Assembly (NCBI GenBank): GCA_037903475.1
Contig: JBAJFG010000576.1
Span: forward strand, 104,804 to 168,803
DNA from: Ancylostoma caninum
Taxonomy: Eukaryota; Nematoda; Chromadorea; Rhabditida; Ancylostomatidae
Reading direction: 5' to 3'
Length of the DNA: 64,000 nt
The translations under genes and the position numbers were made by a program. Below are positions 24,992 through 35,577 of this stretch, in pieces. The stretch's first letter is position 1, and the number at the start of each line of letters is the position of its first letter. The notes beneath the pieces are model-generated. The model worked only from the letters and a program-made list of their open reading frames with translations, made no database searches and was not told the DNA's origin.

Positions 24992-26344
24992 AGCTCTAGC
25001 AAATTTTGGGTTTAAAAAATAGAAATCTAACATATAAATGCTCAAATGCACCCAGTTCCTCTTTACATGTCGTTGTTGTTTTGTAATTAAGTAGGAATGA
25101 AACAGCCGTCTCCGAGCCATTCGTCACCCGTAGTGTTAGACCCAACGATGCACCAGTTTACACCATTACACAGACTACCTACGGAATGATAATGTCTGTA
25201 TTGCGCTTCCTTGAACCAGTGCTCATGGAGGTACATTCGGCGCTCATGGGGACCCTGACAGAATACAATGAGCATTGAGCCCACAATTTTTGGTACGGAA
25301 GCTTCATAGGGTAAGCTGGCACCTCCTTGGGTTGGTATTCACCTAGTGGGGCGACAGCCGACTTGTGGTTTTTTCCACCTCCCATAGTAGCTCCTATACT
25401 AACTCATATTATACTGGTACCTTAAATGGCTGTGTCTGAACAATGCTTTAAATTTCATTTATTGAGTCCCTTAATTTATTCACAGAAGTTAACATCAAAT
25501 ACGGTTGAAATTCTAGCTTGGGTATGTTAGTGGTACACGATCTCTGGAATTCCATCTATTTCCATTAGATGTCATTCACTTCGTTTACTTTGTATTTGCA
25601 CTAATTTATTAATTCGTTAAACTTGAAGACAAGGGAAGAGTTAATAAAGTGTTACTAATGCTGGTGTGTTCAAACAATAATCAGTTCAATAACCGCATAC
25701 GTATTCCTGCAGGGCTCCATCACAGAAGTATAGGTCAGGTGCTGAAGTCTCCTGTAGAGTGGACATACGTCGCACCACCTGCTTGGACAGGACAGGATGC
25801 TGGAGGATCGATTATCCATGAGAAAGGTATATAGTATTTGTGGAACGCATGCAAGCGCAGACAACCAGTGCCACATTGTATTAGATGGCCCGACGCTTGC
25901 GAGTGGGTTCACTCCAGGCGACGCGTGCGAGGTGAGATCTCTCCAGCTGTAGGCGGATTACTGTTTTTACAACAGTGTTTGAACTACGGCGGAAATCTCC
26001 GAAAGAAGTAGCACACTAAATTGTAAGTTCTAGGCATGACAGAAGAAGAACTATGCATGAAAGCACCCTACAAAAACCCATTTATGCCTTACCTATATTT
26101 ATCGACCGGATTCATAACAAATGTGCATCGGTACTTCAAAACATTGAAACCACTGTGGTAATGCTCAAACAACTAGGCACTTTCAGGGCAGACTCGTTTG
26201 ATAAGAAAAAAGGTTAAACAGAGACACCGGGACAAAACTGGGAAAAATTACCCACTGAGCAGAGTTCCTACATTACAGCGTCCGTCAAAGGGATAAAAAA
26301 ATATCTACATATAGAATTCTACACTAGACAGTTTTGTAGACAGC
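24992..26344. other. Convergent intergenic region between TMTC4 and mce-1
   Basis: The two genes end facing each other. A possible small minus-strand frame lies at 25087-25385 and is listed separately. The rest (25386-26344) shows no recognisable protein on either strand. Candidate polyadenylation words are present but were not assigned. Confidence 0.6.
25087..25385 (-). pseudogene. Possible small protein gene or retrocopy with one frame break
   Basis: An ATG frame starting MGGGKNHKSAVAPLGEY is followed by a Lys/Pro/Tyr-rich stretch. At a run of five A residues (minus strand, around 25290) the protein-like text switches frame. It continues as a hydrophobic stretch (IVGSMLIVFC) and a charged segment (HERRMYLHEHWFKEAQYRHY). 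The layout of short hydrophilic N-terminus, one membrane-like segment and basic/aromatic tail resembles small mitochondrial inner-membrane subunits, but I cannot name a family. Alternatives are a real gene with an assembly error in the A run, an intron I mis-placed, or chance. Confidence 0.25.
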
Positions 26345-27376
26345 TCATTCTTGTTCCAGCTCAATCAAGACACCTCCGCAGTCTTTTGGATGCAAGAAGA
26401 TCACATCTTTTCCGTGGGCTCCGATTTTGGGTTTCTCGCCAAGTGTGCGGATACCGTTGGCCTTCACCGCCTGCATGGCCTGAAATACCGTGAGATTGTT
26501 GTTGCGAAACTGTGGAGGAACAGAGAATGTAAGAATACGAGAGTACGATTTATTTCAAAAGTGGTTTTCTTAACGCTCTGACCTTTGCAATGTTGCTGAC
26601 TTCAATGCAGATGTGGTGCATGCCGCCTCCCTTGTTTTTGTCCAAGAAACCCTACATAACAGGAAACTTTAAAAAATTAGAACAACCCAAAACTCCTAGA
26701 TGTACCTGAATTGGTGACTTGTCGCCAAGAGGGTGAAGCAGCTCCAGCTTGGAGTTTGGCAGCTCAACGAATACGGTGTAAACGCCGTGCTCTTTTTGAG
26801 GCTACAAAAACAGACGATAGAGAAGCAAATAACTGTTCAAAGGGGATTGGGAACTACCTACAATAAGCGTCGGTGGAAGTGCATTTTTTTGCGAACTCGA
26901 AAAGCACGCGACACGGCCGCGCCGCTCAGGCTGGAATTGCCGCCGCAATGGCAGATCAGGATTTTCTTGGTAGTTTTTTCATCCTATTCGATGTTAACAA
27001 CCAAGAAAACCCTATGGTTTGCCATGAAGGCGACTATCCCAGTAATAAGGGACGCGTTGGTGCCTAGCCCATGAAAAACGCACTTCCATAGACGCTCACT
27101 ATGTATTTACAAAACTCACCACAGCCTCGCTAACTTTAGCCCCAAGGTTTTTGTAGAACGCAGAAGCCTTTTTCAAATCTGGGACGGCAATGGCCACATG
27201 GTTCAGTTTTCCGAGAAGACCCGCAAGAGGATGTGAAGCGAATGCCTGAAAAAAACATTGTCAAAGCGCTTTCTAGTGGTTGCAGAGGATAAATTCGTGT
27301 AGATCACTCTGCTTACCCTCAGTGCAACGGAGTTGTAGATAGGACGCGCTAGACCAAGAACCTTCAGCGAGTTCAT
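26345..27376 (-). CDS. mce-1: Methylmalonyl-CoA epimerase, mitochondrial
   Basis: Five exons on the minus strand: 27376-27317, 27245-27120, 26801-26706, 26651-26583, 26509-26345. All junctions are phase 0, giving 171 aa. The enzyme interconverts (2R)- and (2S)-methylmalonyl-CoA in propionate breakdown, upstream of methylmalonyl-CoA mutase, in mitochondria. It is a vicinal-oxygen-chelate fold protein with two beta-alpha-beta-beta-beta modules. Metal and active-site marks: LNHVAIAVPDL (His36), GGGMHHICIEV (His106/107) and VLIELEQ near the C-terminus (Glu167). Residues 1-20 are basic/hydrophobic, fitting a mitochondrial presequence. The sequence closely follows my memory of C. elegans mce-1, and length is normal. 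The start codon directly follows an acceptor-like CATATTCAG, fitting trans-splicing. Intron 2 (26802-27119) holds a dispersed repeat. Confidence 0.95.
26928..27025. repeat. Dispersed repeat copy in mce-1 intron 2
   Basis: GGAATTGCCGCCGCAATGGC followed by AGATCAGGATTTTCTTGG recurs in inverted orientation at about 29104-29205, where the block reads CCAGGAAAATCCTGATCTGC. The copies differ at many positions and carry no intact frame, suggesting an old transposon family. Confidence 0.6.
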
Positions 27377-27853
27377 CTGAATATGAAAAGATTGTGAACC
27401 ACACCGTTCAAGAATGAGCTTATCAAAAATGATCACAACGTGCAAAAGAAACGAGAAACATCGAGAAGCGACACAGGTGACAAAAGCCACGTACAAAACA
27501 ATCAATAGCAAATTCGTACTGCGGTGTAGATGCGTCCACAAATCTGTCAAGAGGAGGACCTTATCATCAGAAGTGATCCTAATTGAACACCACAGACACT
27601 GGGCAAGAAGAAAATGTCACCAAGAAACACTAAACCAGCAGCCGATCGGCGCCAGCCTTCGGTGATGGGGTCATTGAGACGCGGTCGCTTTTGATGAGTG
27701 CACAGCACAGCAGGTATGCAAAAAACAACGCATTCCTTTCAAAATGTGTCAAAAATTCCTCGGATACTTGCGTTTTATGCTCAAACACGCATGCGAGAAT
27801 AACTATATTCTAACCCTGTTATGCTCCGCATAACGCATAACTCATAAGCTACA

Positions 27854-27984
27854 TTTATAGTGCATCGGAGTCCAATGCGGTCGGATAAGAAAAGATACGT
27901 ATCGATCCTTATCCGTATCTATTTGACGAGGATCGATACGTATCTTCTCTTATCCGACCGGATCGAACTTTGATGCACTATAAA
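27854..27984. repeat. 131-bp near-perfect palindrome
   Basis: The ends read TTTATAGTGCATC and GATGCACTATAAA. The inner arms match for most of their length, including CGGTCGGATAAGA on the left and TCTTATCCGACCG on the right, with ATACGTATCGATCCT mirrored by GGATCGATACGTAT. The central loop is very short. It could extrude as a cruciform or, if transcribed, form a long double-stranded RNA. It lies about 480 bp upstream of the mce-1 start. Confidence 0.8.
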
Positions 27985-28198
27985 TAAAGTTATAGATCCC
28001 ACATTATATTGCTGTTATAATACCAATCACTGTTTCATATTGTTCATTGTTCACACAGATGCGTACTATAGTCAAACGTCCGCTTACAATTGCACGCGCT
28101 TGTAGATACAAGCGCATAATAGAAGTGAACTATCAACTGCAACTGCAGCAGTGAATCCCGCAACGAGTAAGTCGGGAAACCAGCACTAGTAAGACGGG

Positions 28199-28427
28199 TA
28201 TAGTCTGTCCGAAACGACGAGTCCGCCCACGCACGCGGGGATCGAGAGGCGGCGCGGCTGGGACGGATGCTGTTGGCTGCCACGTCGTCCATGTCACAGC
28301 CAAATCATTGTGAAGATAACGATGAAACGTGATACGCAGATCAGGGATGATGACGTGGAGCGCTGGCAAACGTGGCAGCCTCTCGATCCCGTGCGTGGAC
28401 GGACTCGTCGTTTCGGACAGACTATAC
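28199..28427. repeat. Foldback element with ~50-bp arms
   Basis: 28201-28250 and 28377-28425 are inverted copies: TAGTCTGTCCGAAACGACGA against TCGTCGTTTCGGACAGACTA, continuing through the GATCGAGAGGC block. About 125 bp of loop separates them. No coding frame belongs to it. Confidence 0.75.
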
Positions 28428-28569
28428 AAACTACGCGATCCATCAAGCCCAGATTTGAAGAAAATCGCTCGTGATGAGCACCTTTCGACCACCCCGGTAT
28501 GCAAGTTTCCAGAGAAATACTTTTTTTTTTCGAGTCTGCTGTTGACGATAGTGGGACCATTGAAGGACA

Positions 28570-28998
28570 TTAAAGGCAGCACTCACGGAAATTTTTGGGT
28601 TGAAGATTTCGCGGTGTATCGGAGTTTTTATGGTCGATGAACTCATTGACAACGATAAAGTAGCGTCAAACACGCGAAAAACACAGAAAATGACGGCGGT
28701 ATTTCATGTGGGTCCATAGCGCGGACGAGTGTTCAGTGTGGGTTCCGCCACGGAACCCTGCAAATGGTACGAATTTCATAAACACGCCCCCGCTGAACCA
28801 CATGCGCACACTCTGTCAACGGCGTTGGTTGGCGCGACGGAACCCTAATGTCCAGAGCGGCAGGTGTGTCCACGGCAGTATCTCCGCAGGTAGGTGACCA
28901 TCCACGGTGTTCAACTTACTGTTGCGATTGTCCAGCGGCCGGCAACATGGTAAGCGACTCACTTCAGAAGTGAAAATTTCCGTGAGTGCTGCCTTTAA
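28570..28998. repeat. Foldback element with 27-bp arms
   Basis: TTAAAGGCAGCACTCACGGA plus AATTTT at 28570-28596 is repeated in reverse complement at 28972-28998. The roughly 375 bp between contain GC-rich sequence without a recognisable protein. Confidence 0.7.
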
Positions 28999-29103
28999 GC
29001 GTCGATGGCGGAACGTTTTCTGCGGACTCGACGAGTACGCCGCGCGACTGCGCCGCATGCGCTGGAATCCTGGCCGTTATAGTAATCCATGGCGTTTTTT
29101 ACT

Positions 29104-29205
29104 ATAGATTGTTAACCAGTTTTCTCGATAGTTGATATCAAATAAGATGAAGAACTGCCAGGAAAATCCTGATCTGCTATTACGGCAGCAATTCCAGCGC
29201 GCGTG
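29104..29205. repeat. Second, inverted copy of the dispersed repeat
   Basis: This is the partner of the repeat in mce-1 intron 2 (26928-27025), in opposite orientation. The pair could fold or recombine across the mce-1 promoter region. Confidence 0.55.
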
Positions 29206-31454
29206 CTTCCTGAGTCCATGGGAAATGTATTTACATCGACGTTTAGCATCGGTTCTATCACAATTCTTCCCATCAGATCATTAAATCTCAGAACAATAAA
29301 TATGTCCTCCAGTTTTTTATGATAAATTTCAACGCAGATGCAATGGAAGTCTCCCAAGACTGCATCAAGCAGAATTACGTGAACATATAGTCCTTGTCAA
29401 AAAGATAGGAGTATTGCGCGTGCGGTTTCATATCGTCGCGGCTGCAGAATCGCTGTGGGACCTACTGGACCCTCTCACTCGGAGCATGCTCTCTCCACAT
29501 CAATCGCTCAGGTCCCACCGCGTTTCTGTAGTCATGGAAGTCTATCTCTCTGAGAAGAACTGTAGCTACGAGAACGACAAATGCATAGAAACAGGAGGCT
29601 TCTGTGGATCGGATGCGCTCTTGTGCTCCATATCACAACATCAGTCGAGGATATCAATGGAATGAGCAGATGCGCAGACAATCAGAGTGCCGAGGCGCAG
29701 ATGGTGCGCTGCGTGCGAGCGCGTCCATAACACTGAATTCTGCTTCACAATCCGCAGCAGCGAAAGGACAACGTCACACGTCAAAGCAGCGAAAAATAAG
29801 CTCGCCTGTTGGTGGATCTACGTTGTTCTTCAACTCGTGCCTAGACTTAGCTGAAGAGGTGCTCACGGTTGGTGTCCAGTGCAGAGTTGTGTGCGACAAA
29901 GAAAACACGGCGTTTGATCGATAGGTAAAACCAGCACTGTACTGCACCTCACTGAAATCATTTCTGACGAAGATGACAGGCCGTGGGCACAAGGCTGGTT
30001 CCAGCGGAGCTTGAGCGACATCTAACAACTGTTTCCAAACAACTACACAAATAAATTTGATCTTGAATTAATGGGAATAAAAGAATGAATAAAATACATA
30101 CCTAGCGGATTTAGGAAAAACCTCCAAGATTTGATTTTAAAGTGTCAAATACATCAAAGTGATTAGGAGCAGTGGAGACGATTGTAGGGAAAAATGGGTG
30201 CACGAAGTACTAGGAATTGCCAATGACATTAAAGTCTTTGAAATTGATCTGATGTAGAATGCAAGCGAAATAATTGTAACGCTATTGGAATCCTTCAAAT
30301 ATTCGCGTCTGAAAAGCCCGATCTGGAACTAATATGGTTTCTGCAAGAGCATCCAAAACACGGGAATCGATGCAAGATCAAAAGTTCACAGAGCAGGCAG
30401 AATTCCCATAGTTTCCAAGAATAACGGGTCCAAAGCACCCTTTCTGAACTCAAAATCAGCACTGACAGGTGGTTCGACATTCATAGACCCTGACCGCTTG
30501 ATTTGTTGCCTCCAACACTTTTATGCGCAAACTCTGACGCACTTTATTTCATGCATAGGAATTACGGTAAGATCATCTGCTAATGGACTGAACCTTCATT
30601 TCGTTGAATCGATCATACTACCCAAAGTTATATTTTTCAGCAAAATGTGCCTGTTCAATCAATCCAGGGGAAAAGGGAGTGAGGGGGGAGGACTAGATTT
30701 CATAGTCCAATTAAACCGTTTAAGCCTATATATAAACTACGTCCTTCTTCTCAAATACTATTCAATATTTGAATGAAAGCCCACGGAAAAGCTCAATTCT
30801 GACAAAAAAAAGTACAGCTAGTCATTCTAGGTGACTACTGTTAGTTAAAAGTGAAGCGTGCCATGAGAGCCACTGCATCTCACGAACACTGACAATCAAA
30901 AAGTGGCCAGGTCGTCTTGTTTTCGTGCGACACTGCACTCTGTGCATTGATCCCATGCCGCACAGCGTGGTGGCTGTGTACGTGCAGACCAGCAATGATT
31001 GATTCATCGACTTTTACACCGGGAACTGCTCAATCAACACGCAGAAACAGTGCTTAAAAACATGAAAGGGAAGCAGGGCCCCCATCAAATAAATTAATCG
31101 TGAGACAGAAAACACAGTGGACATATATTCATCTCCAGTGATCTTTATCCAATCTGCTAGCCAATACAAATCACCTGCTCACGTGTCAATTTCTTCAAGT
31201 TGGAGTGTCCTAATGAGAGGCAACATAAATATATCCAACAGTGAAAACGAGTGGATTCATCAGTATCTAAATCAGTACTACTCAGTATCTAAACCATACT
31301 AACATGTCCGGGCGTAAATGAGAATCGAAGTCTCCGCAACGAACAAACAGTGGCTCTGATAATGTGATCTACCTGACGTAGAATCCTATGAAATGGAAAG
31401 GTTTGCCCAGTACAGACTATATCTACAAATTTAATCCAGCTTCTCGCCAAAATG
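29206..31454. other. Intergenic DNA, no gene seen
   Basis: Between mce-1 and NDUFB7. Frames around 29414-29924 are locally open on the plus strand but have no family residues, signal peptide or splice-linked neighbours. I treat them as chance. Confidence 0.5.
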
Positions 31455-31895
31455 CCAATGCTGATGGCGTTCATCGCTGGACCCACCTATTCACGAACGC
31501 TACGGTCCTTCAAACAATGTGTTTAGGAGGGGTATGGTATTGCTAGTTTGGTTAGACAACTTTCCGTCCCTATGCTCTATTATTCTGTCAGTGTTCCAAT
31601 TTTATCTTTATCGCATTATAGGCATTCAAACTTGGTTTGCATTTGCTAATTTGTGTAAGGATTTTCAGCACATATTTTAGATTTCAGCACAGTCAAGTTC
31701 AGTCTGATACTTAGTCGGAATGCCCGCAATGCGGTGAGGACAAAAATAGAACCGTAACAGAACAATGGAACACCGACAGGGGAGACGGAAAGTTGTTCAA
31801 CTGAGCCAGCACTCTATTCCAAGCTCTTTCCCAATACATTGTTTAAAGGGCTACAGCATTCGTGAGTAGGTGGGTCCAGCAATGAACGTCGCCAG
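31455..31895. repeat. Foldback element, ~440 bp
   Basis: TTCATCGCTGGACCCACCTA on the left matches TAGGTGGGTCCAGCAATGAA on the right. The match resumes with GACAACTTTCCGTC against GACGGAAAGTTGT and TCAGTGTTCCA against TGGAACACCGA. Arms of about 150 bp flank a short centre. The mismatches imply an old insertion. Confidence 0.7.
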
Positions 31896-32100
31896 CCTTG
31901 CCCTTTTTGCCAAGGAGGCGAATTAAGTATGTAGAAATAGTCTCTACTAGGTTTGCCCCTATTCAATGAAAATGTTCCCTACATTGAGTGCACTTTCAAA
32001 CTAGTGCTTGATAGCTGTGGACTCCGCTACTGTACAAATATGTCTATGGATAACTTCCGCAATAAACAGCGCATACCAGACCAGTAAGGCTATACTGGTT

Positions 32101-33521
32101 GTAGCACGTGACTCGTATCTAAATCTACAACCGGCTGCGAGAGGCGCGCCCCATGGCCCAATGCCAATGCGGCGCCAAATTTGAAAATGCGCACCAAATT
32201 GCACATGATGAATGTGCTGACAACGGGTATACAGTGTATTTCTGAATTGCGGATTCAGATTTTGTTGTGAGACATGCAGTCTCACTCAGGAAACCTCCCA
32301 ACGATAGGTTCAATAGGAAGCACTAGTGGAGGAAGAGGAGGAACGCTTCTCAGGGGACTATTTTAGGTACGGCAGTGTATCTTAGGTTACAAATATGTTA
32401 TATGGGTTTGGTTTTCACTCTGAAACAGTTAATTATGTAGAGCCTATGAAATGAATTCCCTTTCTACTTCGCTGCACAGAATTGCTTATTGTCATTCTGT
32501 CAATATGTTGCCACCAGTTCTATCCTCACCAGCGTAGTTCCCACTCTGTTTTAATTACAAAATACCTCGAAGTGGATCTAGAAAAATTTGCCTGAGAAGG
32601 AAGAATCCGCCACAAGTAGCGTTTAGCATTTTGCAAGAACGCCAACTAAGTGACTTCTTAGCGGTCCCATTATCAAGAACGAAATATTCCTGTAGGCAAG
32701 ATGTTTCCCGTCTTCAAGCAGTCGAGACGCTGAATACTCAGGAGTTTGTTTGTTGAAAACTGAAACCTAGATAGAACAAAGCCTGAGAGGGATATCCCAA
32801 TCACAGAGTGCACCCGCAATTGTATCTTACAAGACTATGTACTTATTCCTTTCTGCTCAGGTATTCCATTTAGCTGGACATTAAATGCTTCCCAACTTCC
32901 GTGTCGATGGAACAGGGTCAGCGAGTGTTAGTTCAACAGTCAGATGTGGAATATAACTGTTGAGAGCATTAGAGCTGAGTTTCGCAATGGGGATGATAGT
33001 TTCGGTGTAAAATAGAGGTGTAATCGGGATGAGCACTCCTTATTTCATACCATTGCTGAATTCTGTAATTTTCATTGCTGCCTGTTATGATTGCTAACGG
33101 AATAAAATTAATGCGAATATCTTAATCACTAAAACTCGACTTCTCCCAGTTCTGATCACAAAATAACCTTCCGAATCGTAACAACTTCAAAATATCACGA
33201 ACGTGCGAACTGTAAGTCTATCTGGAAGAAGCTGTAGGAAATCTAATCAATAGCTGCAACAAACTATTTGAGCAGCCAATTCACTGCTTTTCTAAGAATG
33301 AATCCGGAGAGGCGTCTTTCTGCTGGCTTTTGTGAAATTTCTATTGTTGGTCAACCAGCGCAATGTCCATCCGTAGTTCAAAAATACATTGATTTTGAAC
33401 ACCTAACACATCCTTCCCACGAGATTTAGTGTGCATTTTCACATTTGGGGCCGCATTGGCATTGGTCCATGGGGCGCGCCTTTCGCAGCCGGTTGTAGAT
33501 TTAGATACGAGTGTAGCACGT
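32101..33521. repeat. Long inverted repeat pair enclosing 1.2 kb
   Basis: 32101-32195 and 33430-33521 are inverted copies. GTATCTAAATCTACAACCGG is matched by CCGGTTGTAGATTTAGATAC, and both carry the GGCGCGCC box next to CCATGG. The 1.2 kb between the arms has no recognisable gene. It may be a single foldback transposon or two independent insertions in opposite orientation. Confidence 0.65.
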
Positions 33522-34311
33522 GTTTGAGTTCCAGATCCACAATGCAATCTTGTTTAAATAAATCAACGAGAAAACAACCAACTTCTGTAAAATGCTTTGC
33601 CTAGCAGCTTTTGAAGGTCGATCGACTACTCGATGGAGTACAACTCGTGATCAACAACATCGAATTCCTTTATTTCAGGGTACAATACGCCACACAACAA
33701 TACCGACTCACATGTTGTTTAGCGCTGCCCTGTCGTGGCGTGTCGGCGGGGGAAATTAGCCGTTATTCCGTTTCTTTTTAAAAGTAAAGCGTTAACATCG
33801 TCCTTGTTGCATACGCTTGAAGTTTTACAATTCTTGAAGCCTAAATAGACCAGGTTTCGAGGGGTAGTCCTTTTCTGTTGTGGGTTTTAAGGAGTCTTGG
33901 CCAAACTTCGCCGCTGTTTTGATGAAGTCATTAATTTATTTATTTTACGTGTGCAAGATAGAAAACAGGAACGTTTGCGAAGGTCTTATACACGGATTGG
34001 GAGTAGGGAGGGTTCATTCGGCAAACAAATAAATGGCAAAATCCATCTGTAAGTCTGTCATGTGCAATCTCAGCAAGGAAAATGTAACTGCTTCAAGATT
34101 TCCTGCAAAAAAAAGTTAGGAATTACCTACACTTACGCAAAATATGTTTTCATAAGTCTTCCCCATTGTTGGAGAATACAACAAGGAGTTTTCAAAGAAA
34201 GTAGAAACAATTTGTTTCCCTTCCAAGCTGCCACTTCTTGCTCTATAACTTCCAGTCATTCAGGATGTCTCTTATTTGGTATTAATATATCTCACTTTGT
34301 CTTTTTATCCT
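33522..34311. other. Upstream region of NDUFB7, no gene seen
   Basis: Contains no recognised coding frame. It is the presumed promoter region of the NDUFB7-PELP1 pair and lies in divergent arrangement with mce-1, though 7 kb of repeats separate the two starts. Confidence 0.4.
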
Positions 34312-34316
34312 TACAG
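34303..34316 (+). promoter_or_regulatory. Candidate spliced-leader acceptor of NDUFB7
   Basis: TTTTTATCCTTACAG lies 8 bases before the NDUFB7 ATG, with no matching coding exon upstream. In nematodes an isolated acceptor this close to a start codon usually marks trans-splicing. A conventional 5' UTR intron is the alternative. Confidence 0.5.
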
Positions 34317-34323
34317 GTAATCG

Positions 34324-35397
34324 ATGGGGACCAAGTTGTCCGTGTCGATCGAGGGAACCACCCAACCTGAGATCGCACCGCGAGTCGATCGCCCACCCAC
34401 GTTCGATCCTCAGGCAGGCTTCGAAAAGCCCAGAAAGGTGCTTTGTTGATAGTTTTCTTTCATGAAAATATGTAATAGGTAAGCCTAGTAGTCGGTCTGA
34501 AATTTGGGAATAGAATTGTAAGGTATTTTTGGTTATGTCCTGACAAAAGCTATCGACAGAGTCGCTCAACTGAAGATGTTTCACTCAATTTCTTCACTGA
34601 AATTTATGACGATCTCACTGTTTAGCCAAGAGAAATGAAAGTATCATGGGAAGAAATGGATCAGTACAAACTAAAACCAGGTCAGCGGGATTACTGCGCT
34701 CATCTGCTGATTCCACTAATCAAATGCCAGGTAAGAAACTAGAATCTGAGCTTCTAGAAATTCATGTGTAGTTATTACAACTGTTACAAATTGATCCTAT
34801 TCTTTGTCTAAATTTGTTCTCACCCATCTGTTCTAGAGAGCAAATGCTCCGTTTGCCGGTCATTTGTGTGATTCTGAGCGAAGTGCATGGGACAAGTGCG
34901 AATATGATGACTACATCATGCGTATTAAGGTTTGTCTGAGTTTTTTTCCTTTTAATAATGCTTCTCATAGTTGTAAAGTTTGCATTAATTTTATCTGTAA
35001 ATCAGATTACCGTTACTCTCACTCCTTGATCTTTCCAACGCCCGCATTTTTAGTTTTTTTTTTTCTCTAGGGACTTTCCTCCGGTAGCTGTATGTTCACA
35101 ACTGACTCTAACCTACCTTTTCCTTATTTCTTTCTAATTTTATTGTTCCTGAATAATCTTCTATCTTAAATCGAAGAAAAGATGGGGAAAAGAGTTCGAT
35201 GGAGCACTCTCTTTTTCCTTTTGTTTTATTGAGAACATGTTTTCCTTACTTGCTTACATCTTCTTTATCCCATTCTTATATTTTTTTTCTTTTTGCTACT
35301 TCGTCTATTCGAAGACATCTTCATTTTTCAGGAATTCGAACGTGAACGACGCCTTCTTATGCGAAAACAACGCAAGGAAGCAATGGCTGCCGCTTAA
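34324..35397 (+). CDS. NDUFB7: NADH:ubiquinone oxidoreductase subunit B7 (complex I)
   Basis: Four exons: 34324-34437, 34626-34730, 34837-34929, 35332-35397; every junction is phase 0. The product is 125 aa, near the usual 125-140. NDUFB7 is an accessory subunit of the complex I membrane arm on the intermembrane-space side. The twin CX9C signature is intact: Cys62/Cys72 (CAHLLIPLIKC) and Cys84/Cys94 (CDSERSAWDKC), used for oxidative import and disulfide bonding. RDYCAH, YDDYIMRIK and EFERERRLLMRKQRKE are classic family blocks. MGTKLS at the N-terminus fits the N-myristoylation consensus known for this subunit. The basic C-terminal tail ends KEAMAAA. An AATAAA word lies at 35482-35487. The next gene begins about 180 bp after the stop on the same strand. 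Confidence 0.95.
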
Positions 35398-35577
35398 TTG
35401 TGCTCTATCGGATAAGAATAGGTGTAGAAAAGCTTGCTGTTTGCTAAATTCTCTATTGGTCGGTTGTAATTGTATTTAGAGAATAAAAGAGTTTTCTTTT
35501 TCATTTGTTGTGAAGTTGCTGCTAGTTACTATCAAATCAATACTTTTCTCGTCTTGGCTAGAGTAAGTTGAAAACGT
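35398..35577 (+). promoter_or_regulatory. Short operon-like intercistronic region
   Basis: After the NDUFB7 stop come AATAAA (35482-35487), a T-rich stretch, and the acceptor-like TTCTCGTCTTGGCTAG ending at 35561, 16 bases before the next ATG. A poly(A) signal, T-rich spacer and splice acceptor within about 180 bp are the layout of nematode SL2-type operons. No spliced transcript is available here to prove it. Confidence 0.5.

Noticed and set aside
28133..28673. Long frames (149 and 103 residues) on both strands
   Set aside because: They overlap each other and run across the foldback arms at 28201-28427 and 28570; composition reflects the GC-rich repeat, not protein conservation.
29414..30028. 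Plus-strand frames of 83 and 106 residues
   Set aside because: No family residues, no splice-consistent neighbours, and an equally long antisense frame; in a repeat-rich interval.
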